Positions 54,549-62,779 of a stretch of 64,000 bases of DNA are shown here, one piece after another; position 1 is the first letter of the stretch, and every line of letters begins with the position of its first letter. The stretch comes from Pediococcus stilesii (GTDB lineage: Bacteria; Bacillota; Bacilli; Lactobacillales; Lactobacillaceae). Location of the stretch: assembly GCF_001437075.1 (NCBI RefSeq), contig NZ_JQBX01000002.1:78861-142860 (forward strand). Reading direction: 5' to 3'. Below the pieces are notes generated by a model. That model saw only the letters and a program-made list of their open reading frames with translations, ran no database searches and was not told where the DNA came from. The position numbers and the translations under genes were made by a program.

Positions 54549-54998
54549 ATGACAGAAAAAGAATATGATAACTGGCTATCTGATTTTAAAAAATTAAGTT
54601 TACCAACTTTTGAGCAATTTCCTGATTTAGAGTTATACATGGATCAAGTTATTCAAGAAACTAATAAATATTTAACCCCTATTTTTGATACTAAAGTCAC
54701 TAAAACCATGATTAATAGCTATGTAAAAATGGAATTAGTTCAACGACCCATTAAAAAGAAATATACTGCAGAACACGTTGCTACAATCATGATTGTTAGT
54801 ATTTTAAAGACGACTTTCACCCTAGATAGCGTCAAAAAAATGATGGTCAATGATGGCATTCAAGATTACTTCAATCGGTTCGTTTTGAAGTTCAACCATG
54901 AGTTACATAACTTTGGGAAGCCGGTAGATTCATTTTCACAATTAGAAATTACGATCCGCACTGTACTTTACAAAGTCATTTTAGAAAAGAATATATAA
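54549..54998 (+). CDS. DUF1836 protein, hlyIII-linked
   Basis: A 149-residue paralogue of the gene at 9688-10191: LPTFEQFPDLELYMDQVIQETNKYL, TMINSYVKMELVQRPIKKKYTAEHVATIMIVSILKTTFTLDSVKKMM. The start ATG 54549 has GGAGG 8 bases upstream. Divergent from hlyIII, which suggests it regulates that gene (inference). Confidence 0.82.
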   Translation: MTEKEYDNWLSDFKKLSLPTFEQFPDLELYMDQVIQETNKYLTPIFDTKVTKTMINSYVKMELVQRPIKKKYTAEHVATIMIVSILKTTFTLDSVKKMMVNDGIQDYFNRFVLKFNHELHNFGKPVDSFSQLEITIRTVLYKVILEKNI

Positions 54999-54999
54999 A

Positions 55000-55055
55000 A
55001 AATGCCTCCCTGACGGTTTTCTGAACTTCAGAACCAACTTAGATGGCATTTTTAA
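55000..55055. terminator. Bidirectional terminator between DUF1836 gene and glpF
   Basis: Outer pairing AAAAATGCC / GGCATTTTT with an inner hairpin GGTT-TTCTGAA / TTCAGAA-CC. Convergent genes end at 54998 and 55061. Confidence 0.8.
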
Positions 55056-55060
55056 TTAAA

Positions 55061-55792
55061 TTATAAAAATAGCACTTTATATAAAGCTACCGCACAAATA
55101 CTCGCCAAGATCGGTGCTAGTACTGGAATATACGCGTAATCCCATTGTGAAGAGCCTTTATGTTTAATTGGTAATAACGCGTGAACAATCCGTGGTCCGA
55201 GATCACGAGCCGGATTTAAAGCTGGTCCCGTTGGTCCACCCAGCGAAGCTACCAAAGTTGCTACTAAGAATCCTAACGCAACAAATACGGTACTCATATT
55301 TTCTTTAAAGTACGGTGCCGTTGTTAATGAAACCGCACCAAAAAATAGGAGAAAAGAACCCACAAATTCATTCACAAAACCATTAAATCGGCTATGGGAC
55401 GCATCAATCGTACTGAAAGTTCCTAAGATGGACTCGGCATTCGTTGTTAAATCGTAGTGTGGCTTATACGCCATATAAACTACTAATTGACCAAATATTG
55501 CACCAAGCATTTGAACAACAATAAATGGCATAACCTGTGACCAGGCAAACATTCCTGAAAAGGCAAGTCCAATCGTAAAAGCTGGATTAATCTGGGCACC
55601 AGAAATTGTTCCAAACATCAGCGCCGGCACCATAACCCCACATCCATAACCGACAGCAATTACTAGCCAGTCACTACCATTTCCCTTTGTCCCTTTTAAT
55701 TCAACGTTTGCTACCGACCCGTTTCCCAGCAGTACAAGAATTGCGGTTCCCAAGAACTCGGCAATTAGTTTTGTCGTAAAACTATATTCCAT
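55061..55792 (-). CDS. glpF: MIP-family aquaglyceroporin
   Basis: A 243-residue channel with six membrane segments and two NPA half-helices: NPAFTIGLAF and NPARDLGPR. The Asp after the second NPA marks a glycerol-facilitator type rather than a strict water channel. AAGGGTGA precedes the ATG. It is 46 bases downstream of the lactate-oxidase copy 2 in the same direction, so lactic acid may be its cargo, as for lactobacillar LarD-type channels (inference). Confidence 0.92.
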   Translation of the reverse strand: MEYSFTTKLIAEFLGTAILVLLGNGSVANVELKGTKGNGSDWLVIAVGYGCGVMVPALMFGTISGAQINPAFTIGLAFSGMFAWSQVMPFIVVQMLGAIFGQLVVYMAYKPHYDLTTNAESILGTFSTIDASHSRFNGFVNEFVGSFLLFFGAVSLTTAPYFKENMSTVFVALGFLVATLVASLGGPTGPALNPARDLGPRIVHALLPIKHKGSSQWDYAYIPVLAPILASICAVALYKVLFL

Positions 55793-55838
55793 AATGATTC
55801 ACCCTTAAAATTTCAACCGCGTTGATTAAACTACCAAC

Positions 55839-56975
55839 TTAAAACAATTTCAAATCATTTAAATCATATCCAACTGAAGATTCATAATGATTGTCACGAA
55901 GTTGATAATTTTTAACATCTTCAATTGTTTGTGTTCCAGCCAGTTGCATCACTAACCGGAGCTCTTCATTTAATTTTTCAAACACTTGTCTAGTACCTTC
56001 GCTGCCGCCAAGTGCCAGACCATAAATTGCCGGACGACCTAATGCAACCAAATCAGCACCAGATGCGAGCGCTTTAAAAATATGTTGTCCACGACGAATA
56101 CCAGAATCAAATACAATTGGAACACGATGATTAACCGCCTTAGAAACTTCTTGAAGCGAGTCAAAAGCAGCCGGCCCACCATCAAGCTGCCGTCCGCCAT
56201 GGTTGGATACCCAAATTCCAGCAGCGCCAGCATCAATAGCACGATCAACGTCTTCTTTAGCCTGTGGTCCCTTTACATAAACTGGTAATCCTGAATATTC
56301 CGCAATAAATTCAACATCCTTTGGTGATAATTTTTGCTTCGCTGATTTATAAACGTAATCCATTGATTTACCAACTCCAACTGGTAAATATTCTTGAACA
56401 ATTGGCATGTTTACCGGGAATACAAAATTATTACGTGCATCAACTTCTCGATTACCGCCAACCGTTGCATCAGCAGTCAAAACAATCGCCTTAATGCCTT
56501 GTTCCTTAACACGATCGATAATATGCCGATTAATTCCATTGTCTTTACTAAAATAAAATTGGAACCATTCGGGGCTGCCATTTAATGCCTGGGTTACCTC
56601 TGGCAAATCAACCGTCGAATATGAACTAATCGTGTAAATCGTTCCAAATTCGCTGACACCCTTGGCACTTGCGACCTCACCCTTTTCGTTAGCCAGCTTG
56701 TGCGCCGCAACCGGAGCCAAGATCAAAGGCGACGACAATTCATCCCCATCAAAAACCGTCTTAGTTGATGGGTTTTCCACGTTCATCAATGTGTGCGGCA
56801 CAATTAATTTATGATTGAACGAACGAATATTTTCGTGGAGTGTATATGTATCTCCCGCACCACTAGCAATATATCCAAACGCTCCCTTTGGTATCACCTT
56901 TTGGGCCATTTTTTCTAAGTCAAAAACATTAATAAAATCAACTGGGCCTTCTGCATTGCTTGTTTTAAAATCCAC
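55839..56975 (-). CDS. FMN-dependent alpha-hydroxy-acid oxidase, lactate oxidase-like (copy 2)
   Basis: A 378-residue flavoprotein of the same family as the 3830-4939 gene. It has FGYIASGAGDTYTL, LAPVAAHKLANEKGE, FQFYFSKDNGI, the catalytic VSNHGGRQLDGGPAAFDSL and FDSGIRRGQHIFKALASGA. The AAH segment is closer to characterised lactate oxidases than in copy 1, but the substrate-site Tyr position reads FQFYF. The start GTG 56975 has GGAGG 9 bases upstream. Operon with glpF, under a perfect cre box. Confidence 0.88.
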   Translation of the reverse strand: MDFKTSNAEGPVDFINVFDLEKMAQKVIPKGAFGYIASGAGDTYTLHENIRSFNHKLIVPHTLMNVENPSTKTVFDGDELSSPLILAPVAAHKLANEKGEVASAKGVSEFGTIYTISSYSTVDLPEVTQALNGSPEWFQFYFSKDNGINRHIIDRVKEQGIKAIVLTADATVGGNREVDARNNFVFPVNMPIVQEYLPVGVGKSMDYVYKSAKQKLSPKDVEFIAEYSGLPVYVKGPQAKEDVDRAIDAGAAGIWVSNHGGRQLDGGPAAFDSLQEVSKAVNHRVPIVFDSGIRRGQHIFKALASGADLVALGRPAIYGLALGGSEGTRQVFEKLNEELRLVMQLAGTQTIEDVKNYQLRDNHYESSVGYDLNDLKLF

Positions 56976-57038
56976 GATGTACAACCTCCAATTTATTAAT
57001 AATTAAATTACTTCTGGCCTATATCATAGGTTGATTTG

Positions 57039-57067
57039 ATTGTACCACCCGATTGTAAACGTTTACA
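57039..57067 (-). promoter_or_regulatory. lox2-glpF promoter with perfect palindromic cre
   Basis: A minus-strand extended -10 TGGTACAAT (core 57039-57044) follows a 57053-57067 box, TTGTAAACGTTTACA. The box matches the cre consensus fully and is palindromic (TGTAAACGTTTACA). It covers the -35 region, a position expected to give strong glucose repression. Confidence 0.78.
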
Positions 57068-57085
57068 TTGATTTGTCTTGAAACG

Positions 57086-57120
57086 ATAAAAAAAGCGGTA
57101 TAGTTAATTTCTATCCGCTC
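57086..57120 (-). terminator. Intrinsic terminator of gdx
   Basis: AGCGGATAG / CTATACCGCT with one mismatch and a seven-T run on the minus strand, just after the stop at 57131. Confidence 0.8.
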
Positions 57121-57130
57121 ATCGGTGCAT

Positions 57131-57451
57131 TTAATGGCCCGTTGTCATTTTAATTCCGATAATCCCAATAATCAGCATAATAATAAATATCCAAGTTACA
57201 CCCGGAATCTGATCTTTAAAAAAGATTATGCCAATAATAATTGATCCAACGGCTCCAATCCCCGTCCAGATCGGATATGCTAAACTCATTGGCATATTTT
57301 TAAGCGCCATTGCTAGGAAACCAAAACTAAAAATCATTCCGATTATTGTTGCCACACTATATGAAAGTACGCTGAATCCCTGACTCAATTTCATCATCGT
57401 TGCCCAAACCATCTCAAAAATACCCGCTATTACTAAATAAAACCATGTCAT
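57131..57451 (-). CDS. gdx: SMR-family guanidinium exporter, Gdx type
   Basis: A 106-residue four-segment small multidrug resistance protein. All key positions of the Gdx (formerly SugE) subgroup are present at the usual numbers: E13 and W16 in AGIFEMVWATMMK, S42, Y59 and W62 in AYPIWTGIGAVG. These define guanidinium/proton antiporters rather than Qac-type drug pumps. It works as a dual-topology homodimer. AGGAGG precedes the ATG. Its leader carries a terminator-type attenuator, in keeping with guanidine-controlled expression. Confidence 0.93.
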   Translation of the reverse strand: MTWFYLVIAGIFEMVWATMMKLSQGFSVLSYSVATIIGMIFSFGFLAMALKNMPMSLAYPIWTGIGAVGSIIIGIIFFKDQIPGVTWIFIIMLIIGIIGIKMTTGH

Positions 57452-57463
57452 CTGATAAATTCC

Positions 57464-57559
57464 TCCTAAAAAAAATTAAAAAGGCACCTATAAAGCTCTC
57501 CATTGACCTAATGAGCTTTATAAATGCCTACCACCCGGTGGTGATTTCTGTATTAATCT
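57464..57559 (-). ncRNA. Candidate guanidine riboswitch / transcription attenuator of gdx
   Basis: The gdx leader (about 108 bases from the predicted start) contains a short hairpin ACCAC-CGG-GTGGT (57530-57543). It is followed at once by a 16-base-pair stem, GGCATTTATAAAGCTC with GAGCTTTATAGGTGCC, and then a run of T reaching the ribosome site. That is an intrinsic terminator in front of a Gdx gene, the classical target of guanidine riboswitches. Layout and the CCGGGTGGTAGGCA block resemble, from memory, the compact guanidine-IV (mepA) class; no covariance search was possible. Confidence 0.7.
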
Positions 57560-57565
57560 ACCATT

Positions 57566-57594
57566 ATCATAGCAACATTCCTACTTTTCATCAA
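57566..57594 (-). promoter_or_regulatory. gdx promoter, -35 inside the uvrA-like gene
   Basis: Minus-strand TTGATG (57589-57594), 17 bases, TATGAT (57566-57571). The -35 lies within the last codons of the upstream uvrA-like gene. Confidence 0.8.
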
Positions 57595-60115
57595 CTTTAA
57601 ATAACGTTCGTTGTTCGCGAATGAAGCGACCGGTTAAGCTATTACTTTCGGAAACCTCTTTGGGGGAGCCTTGTGCCATAATTTTCCCTCCATGACTTCC
57701 ACCGCTTGGCCCCATGTCAATTACATAATCAGCATTCTCAATGATATCCAGATCATGCTCAATTGCAATTACGGTACCACCCTGTTCAATTAAATTCTGA
57801 ATTACATGTAGTAGTACTTGGACGTCGAGCGGATGAAGCCCGATGGAAGGTTCGTCAAAGACGAAGAGCGTTCCCTTTTGCGAGGTTTTAATATATTTAG
57901 ACAGCCGTAACCTCTGCGATTCACCTCCAGATAGTGTTACTGTACTTTCCCCTAATGGTAAGTATCCTAACCCCATGTCTTCAAGTACCTGGAGCGTCTT
58001 TAAAATTTTAGGTTGGTGCTTAAAAAATGGAATTGCTGAAGTTACATTGAACTTCAGAATATCGGCAATATTACGTCCATTCCATTTAATTTGTAATACA
58101 TCATGGTTATATCGAGCGCCGTTACATGTTGGGCAGACTTGCTGCATTTCTGGTAAATATTGAATATCTAATCCAATTTCACCTGTTCCGTTGCACGTCG
58201 GGCACGCTCCTTCCTTGAGATTATAGGAAAAATATTTTTTATCAAAATTTTTTTCAATACTTTCTGGTAATTTTGCAAATAATTCCCTAAGTTCGTCCAA
58301 AATATTGGTGTAAGTTGCCAAAGTAGAACGAATATTTTTACCAATGGGCGTCGCATCAATTGAATAAACATGTTTAATGTTTCCAGATTTAATTTTTGTA
58401 ACAAATTCAGGTGGATTCTTTAGATCTGCCAGTGCCGGAATCAATGCGTCAAAGAGTAACGTTGATTTTCCCGCACCCGAAAATCCACTAATTACGCTAA
58501 ACTTATTAATCGGAAATTGAGTATTAAGTTTTTGAATATTGTGATAGTGCTGCATACCAAGTTCGATTTTTCCAGATTTAAATATTTTTTCCGTGTCATT
58601 TTTGATCGGACGTTGAATTAAATCCGCAGATCCTTTAATAAAGGGAGCGATTAGCGAATATTTATTTTTCAAAAGTTCATCAACGCTTCCTTGCGTGATT
58701 ACCTCTCCCCCACGATTTCCTGAGTCCGGTCCAATTTCAATTACGTGATCGGCGGCCGCAATAATTGCTGGATCATGATCAACAACGACAACTGAATTTC
58801 CTTGGTTAACTAAATCGCGCATGATCGTAATTAAACCTTCAACATTGGCTGGATGCAATCCAATTGAAGGTTCATCTAACACATATAGGACCCCCGTTGT
58901 TTCAGTTCGTAACGTTCGACTTAATTGAATTCGCTGAAGTTCACCAGTAGAGAGTGTATTTCCTGCTCGGCTCAGTGTTAAGTAGTCCAGCCCTAAATTC
59001 ATGAGCGGCGTTAGTAATTCAGATAATTCAACGAGTAAGCGATCCGCCAATTCATTCATATCATCCGGTAACCATGTCCTAATTTGTGGGATAAACTTCA
59101 CCAGTTGATCCATTTCCATGTCTGAAACTTCTGCAATGTTTCGATCAACAAGCAATTGTGTGAATAGTTTTGGATTAAATCGACTTCCATGACAGGTTGG
59201 GCAAGTACTAAAAACGTAGAACTTATTTAACCTTTTAATAGTTCGAGGGTTATTTGTATTCGCTAATGTATCCTCAATTGCATTGTAGGCATTTTCAAAT
59301 TTGGCGTGATCCATATGGAAGACTTTTCCCGTTTTAGTTGGGATATTAATTGCGTATTCCTTTACTTCTCCATGCAAAATAAAATTTTGATCCTCTGCGG
59401 ATAATTTGTTAAATGGTACATTAATATCAATTCCAGCGGCTTCCGCAACGTATGGTAAAAATGCCCGCCCCGGCACCTTCCAAGAGTTAATCGCCCCATC
59501 TTTAATGGATAGACTTGGATCTGGAATTAACTTTCGTGCGTCAATTTGCCGTGTCATTCCCGTTCCGTCGCATGTCGGACATGCCCCATACGAATTAAAC
59601 GCAAAATCTTCAGCCGAGAAGGCGTTAAAAATCACCCCACAAACTGGACACTTAATTTCTCCCATGTGGCTAACACCATCATTCGGTAAATCCATTGATT
59701 TAGCGATTTCTAGTGTCGGTGGAATTTGATGACCATTAGGACAACGCGGTGAACCTAATCTCGAAAAAATCAGCCGTAACACATTTAATGCCTCGGTCAC
59801 CGTTCCAACGGTTGAACGTACATCTGGAATTCCAGGACGTTGTTTTAAGGCAATCGCACTTGGAATATGCTTGATACTCGTCACATCTGTCTCCTGAACT
59901 TGCGATAATCTTCGACGAGTGTAGGTCGAAAGAGAACTTACATAACGTCGCATCCCTTCGGAATACAAAACTCCCATTGCTAGCGATGACTTCCCCGAAC
60001 CACTTTTTCCCGAAATAGCCACCAGCTTATTCAAGGGAATATTAACATCAACGTTTTTCAAATTATTAACCTTAGCACCAATAATTTCAATTTGATTTGG
60101 TATTTTCTCCGTCAT
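57581..60115 (-). CDS. Short UvrA-like ATPase (UvrA2 type)
   Basis: An 844-residue tandem ABC ATPase of the UvrA family, about 100 residues shorter than canonical UvrA. It has two Walker A motifs (SGKSGSGKSS and SGFSGAGKST), two signature/Walker B sets (LSTGELQRIQLSR...VLDEPSIGLHP and LSGGESQRLRLSK...VFDEPSIGLHP) and zinc modules (CPVC...CPTC, CPTCNGTGEIGL...CPTCNGARY). The shortening lies in the N-terminal UvrB-binding region, as in UvrA2 proteins linked to drug tolerance. The start ATG 60115 has GGGAGGAG upstream; an earlier frame lacks it. Confidence 0.9.
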   Translation of the reverse strand: MTEKIPNQIEIIGAKVNNLKNVDVNIPLNKLVAISGKSGSGKSSLAMGVLYSEGMRRYVSSLSTYTRRRLSQVQETDVTSIKHIPSAIALKQRPGIPDVRSTVGTVTEALNVLRLIFSRLGSPRCPNGHQIPPTLEIAKSMDLPNDGVSHMGEIKCPVCGVIFNAFSAEDFAFNSYGACPTCDGTGMTRQIDARKLIPDPSLSIKDGAINSWKVPGRAFLPYVAEAAGIDINVPFNKLSAEDQNFILHGEVKEYAINIPTKTGKVFHMDHAKFENAYNAIEDTLANTNNPRTIKRLNKFYVFSTCPTCHGSRFNPKLFTQLLVDRNIAEVSDMEMDQLVKFIPQIRTWLPDDMNELADRLLVELSELLTPLMNLGLDYLTLSRAGNTLSTGELQRIQLSRTLRTETTGVLYVLDEPSIGLHPANVEGLITIMRDLVNQGNSVVVVDHDPAIIAAADHVIEIGPDSGNRGGEVITQGSVDELLKNKYSLIAPFIKGSADLIQRPIKNDTEKIFKSGKIELGMQHYHNIQKLNTQFPINKFSVISGFSGAGKSTLLFDALIPALADLKNPPEFVTKIKSGNIKHVYSIDATPIGKNIRSTLATYTNILDELRELFAKLPESIEKNFDKKYFSYNLKEGACPTCNGTGEIGLDIQYLPEMQQVCPTCNGARYNHDVLQIKWNGRNIADILKFNVTSAIPFFKHQPKILKTLQVLEDMGLGYLPLGESTVTLSGGESQRLRLSKYIKTSQKGTLFVFDEPSIGLHPLDVQVLLHVIQNLIEQGGTVIAIEHDLDIIENADYVIDMGPSGGSHGGKIMAQGSPKEVSESNSLTGRFIREQRTLFKVDEK

Positions 60116-60295
60116 AAAACTCCTCCCTCTATATAAAAAGCACCTTCTGCGTCGATTATAACCGAGAAATTTTAAAAAAACCGCTCTCATGTTCATAAAG
60201 TCATTTATATTGTAAACTATTTAAATTTAGAGTATATTCTTTGCATGTCATTTAATGCTTACTTTTTATACATTAAAAAATAGGAGTGCTTAGAA

Positions 60296-61679
60296 ATGAA
60301 ATCAAATCAAAACTTGGATGCCGATGGCCGTCCATACAACCGCGGGCTACTGATTGCTTCACTTTTAATCGGTGGATTTTTAACCGTTTTAACAGAAACC
60401 ATTTTAAATAATGGGCTTGCTGATATCGCTCGCAGTCTGTCCATCACCACCGCAACGGCCCAGTGGTTATCAACGGGCTACATGCTGACAATGGGAATCA
60501 TGGTTCCCGTTTCCGCATTTTTGCTTAACCGATTTAATTCACGCAATCTCTATCTTGTTGCTTTAGTAATTTTTATTATCGGCACTAGCATTGCGTTTGT
60601 CGCTAGCAATTCTACTAATTGGACGCCTAATTCAGGCCGCTTCCGTTGGCATCATCATGCCTTTCATGCGTAACATTATGTTGCTGTTTTTTCCGGTTGA
60701 AAAAAGAGGGCTCGCCATGGGGCTAACTGGGATTGTCATTGCTTTAGCTCCAGCATTTGGTCCAACCCTCTCTGGCTGGATTGTCATGCACTATTCTTGG
60801 CATTATATTTTTGGTGCTCTATTACCAGTTTCTGTTCTCGTATTGATCCTAGCATTTTTTGGCATGCGAAAAATCTTAAAAACGAGTAATCCCGAACTAG
60901 ACATTCGTTCCGTTGTCTATTCAACGGTTGGATTCGGTGGAATTTTATATGGGTTTTCTACCGTTGCTGTCGGAGACAAACTGATTAGTGGTGCCGCCAT
61001 TTTAATCGGTTTAATTGGTGTATTGCTGTTAATCCTCCGTCAAAAAGGGTTGACGACACCGATGCTTGATATGTCCGTTTTTAGATCATTTACTTTCACG
61101 TTGACAACCGTCTTGACCAGTCTAGCAAGCATGGCTCTACTGGGGCTTCAATTGCTTTTACCGCTATATCTTCAGGATGCGTTCCACATTCCGGCTTTAA
61201 CCGTTGGATTAATAATGTTACCCGGAGCGTTAGTCATGGGCGCAATCACCCCCATTTCAGGGCTACTTTTTGATAAATTTGGTATCAAACTATTATCGAT
61301 AATTGGCTTTGGAGTCTATACTGGTGCCCTAATCGCCTTTGCGTTAATGGGGCCAAATACCTCTACTTTTGCAATGACCGTTACCTATATGGTTTGGATG
61401 GGTGGGATTTCCCTAATGCTAATGCAACTTGTTACCGCGGGAGTTAACGATCTCTCAATGGATAAAATTCCAGATGGAAACGCCATCAATTCAATGGGCC
61501 AGCAAGTTTTTGCATCATTTTCAACTGCCGCATCGATTTCACTAATCACCTTAGTAGCTGCTGGAAATGCCCAGTTGTCAAATAGTGCTGCAACCTTACT
61601 TGGCTACCACTACGCATTTTATTTCCTAATATTTACTGGGGCCATCGGATTAGTTGGAAGTTTCTTCTTAAAAAAATAA
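60296..61679 (+). pseudogene. DHA2 (EmrB-type) drug MFS transporter, frameshifted
   Basis: Frame 1 (60296-60673) encodes the first segments of a 14-segment exporter up to GTSIAFVASN, then reads out of frame. The family sequence resumes in the next frame as ILLIGRLIQAASVGIIMPFM and runs to 61679. The net shift is +1 (equivalently -2) around 60599-60615. No good independent start exists for the second part. AGGAGTG precedes the first ATG. This is the second drug MFS gene in the window broken by a small indel. Confidence 0.85.
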
Positions 61680-61807
61680 AACTGATATGCCGGAAATCGA
61701 CCAGTTTTTAAGTATTAACATCTGCTTCGACGATTCCAATGAATGTATATTGTGAAGTTGATTGGAAAAGGATGGTTTTCTATTCATGAATGATTCTATT
61801 CAAAAAA

Positions 61808-61853
61808 TGATAAAAGGGTTCGTGACCAAAAAGTGTCACGAGCCCTTTTATCA
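61808..61853. terminator. Bidirectional terminator between MFS pseudogene and MerR gene
   Basis: TGATAAAAGGG-TTCGTGAC pairs with GTCACGAGCCCTTTTATCA around a short loop. T runs on both strands. Confidence 0.85.
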
Positions 61854-61888
61854 TGCTATCACTAATTATTCTCTTAAAGAATCAATGT

Positions 61889-62647
61889 TTATCTGGTGTT
61901 TTCCAAGATAATTTCACTTAAAAGCATCCCTGCTCCCACCTGATCGGCTAAATCATCATAATATTTTGAAAAACGTTGATCTTCTTGGTACATGATTCCA
62001 ATATTATGGTGATATTCTTTGGTATACAAATCACCCGCCATTACTTTTAGCCACTGTTGATGATCATTAAAGATGTAAGTTCGATTTTTCAAATCACCCC
62101 CGTGCTCCAATTCCTTTTTTAACCTTGTACCAAGATCTGATTCAATCTCTTGTAGTTTTTGAAATTGGTCCTCCGTTAAATTTAAATAATTAGCGTTGGA
62201 TTTTTTAACAGCATTCTCACCGTATTTTTCACGAATTTCGTTCCCAAATTGAACTTCATTTTTAGCCAATTGCTGTTCCTTAAAGTTTCTAAATTTTTCA
62301 GTATCTGTCATTACAATCTCTCCTTGCATCATTTTAATTGAAGTTGAGATGGCTTGATTTAAATTATTCAATTCCTGAATTTTTTCCGTAACCTTTTTTT
62401 GATGTCGTTGTAGTTCTTGAACCTGTTCATCAACGGGCTGCCGCATTATTCGTTTAATTTGTTTTAAAGCTACTCCCAATGTTTTAAAAAATAAAATCCG
62501 CTGCAAGCGATCAACTGATTCAGTATCGTACATCCGAATCCCCATCTCCGAACGACTAGCTGGCATTAATATTTTAATTTCATCGTAATACCTTAACGTC
62601 CGCGTGCTCACTCCCGATAAATCCGATAATTCACTGATTGAATACAT
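61889..62647 (-). CDS. MerR-family regulator with TipAS antibiotic-binding domain
   Basis: A 252-residue TipAL-like regulator. The MerR HTH (YSISELSDLSGVSTRTLRYYDEIKIL) and dimer coiled coil occupy residues 1-115. The C-terminal TipAS domain (about 125-245) senses peptide antibiotics or other drugs and contains LNLTEDQFQKLQEIESDLGTRLKK and YHHNIGIMYQEDQRFSKYYDDLADQVGAGML. AGGAGG lies 7 bases before the ATG. Its promoter has the 19-base spacer and dyad of MerR-controlled genes. A drug pump pseudogene lies next to it. Confidence 0.92.
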   Translation of the reverse strand: MYSISELSDLSGVSTRTLRYYDEIKILMPASRSEMGIRMYDTESVDRLQRILFFKTLGVALKQIKRIMRQPVDEQVQELQRHQKKVTEKIQELNNLNQAISTSIKMMQGEIVMTDTEKFRNFKEQQLAKNEVQFGNEIREKYGENAVKKSNANYLNLTEDQFQKLQEIESDLGTRLKKELEHGGDLKNRTYIFNDHQQWLKVMAGDLYTKEYHHNIGIMYQEDQRFSKYYDDLADQVGAGMLLSEIILENTR

Positions 62648-62668
62648 CTCCCCACCTCCTAAAAATCA

Positions 62669-62699
62669 TTATATTAGTTAACGTTACGTCAACGTCAAC
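62669..62699 (-). promoter_or_regulatory. MerR-type promoter, 19-base spacer
   Basis: Minus-strand TTGACG (62694-62699), 19 bases, TATAAT (62669-62674). The spacer holds the dyad GTTGACG-TAA-CGTTAAC with 6 of 7 pairs, the geometry that MerR activators twist into an active state. Confidence 0.8.
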
Positions 62700-62779
62700 A
62701 ATATTAAACGCTTTAAATTAGTGCTTATTTTTAAATCAGTATAGAATATAGACAAAACAACTTTCAAGGGGTGTTCAAT

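Noticed and set aside
57520..57545. T-box reading of the GGGTGGTA motif in the gdx leader
   Set aside because: The leader is far too short for a T-box stem I and specifier loop, the ACCGCG part is missing, and the gene is a guanidinium exporter, not an amino-acid gene.
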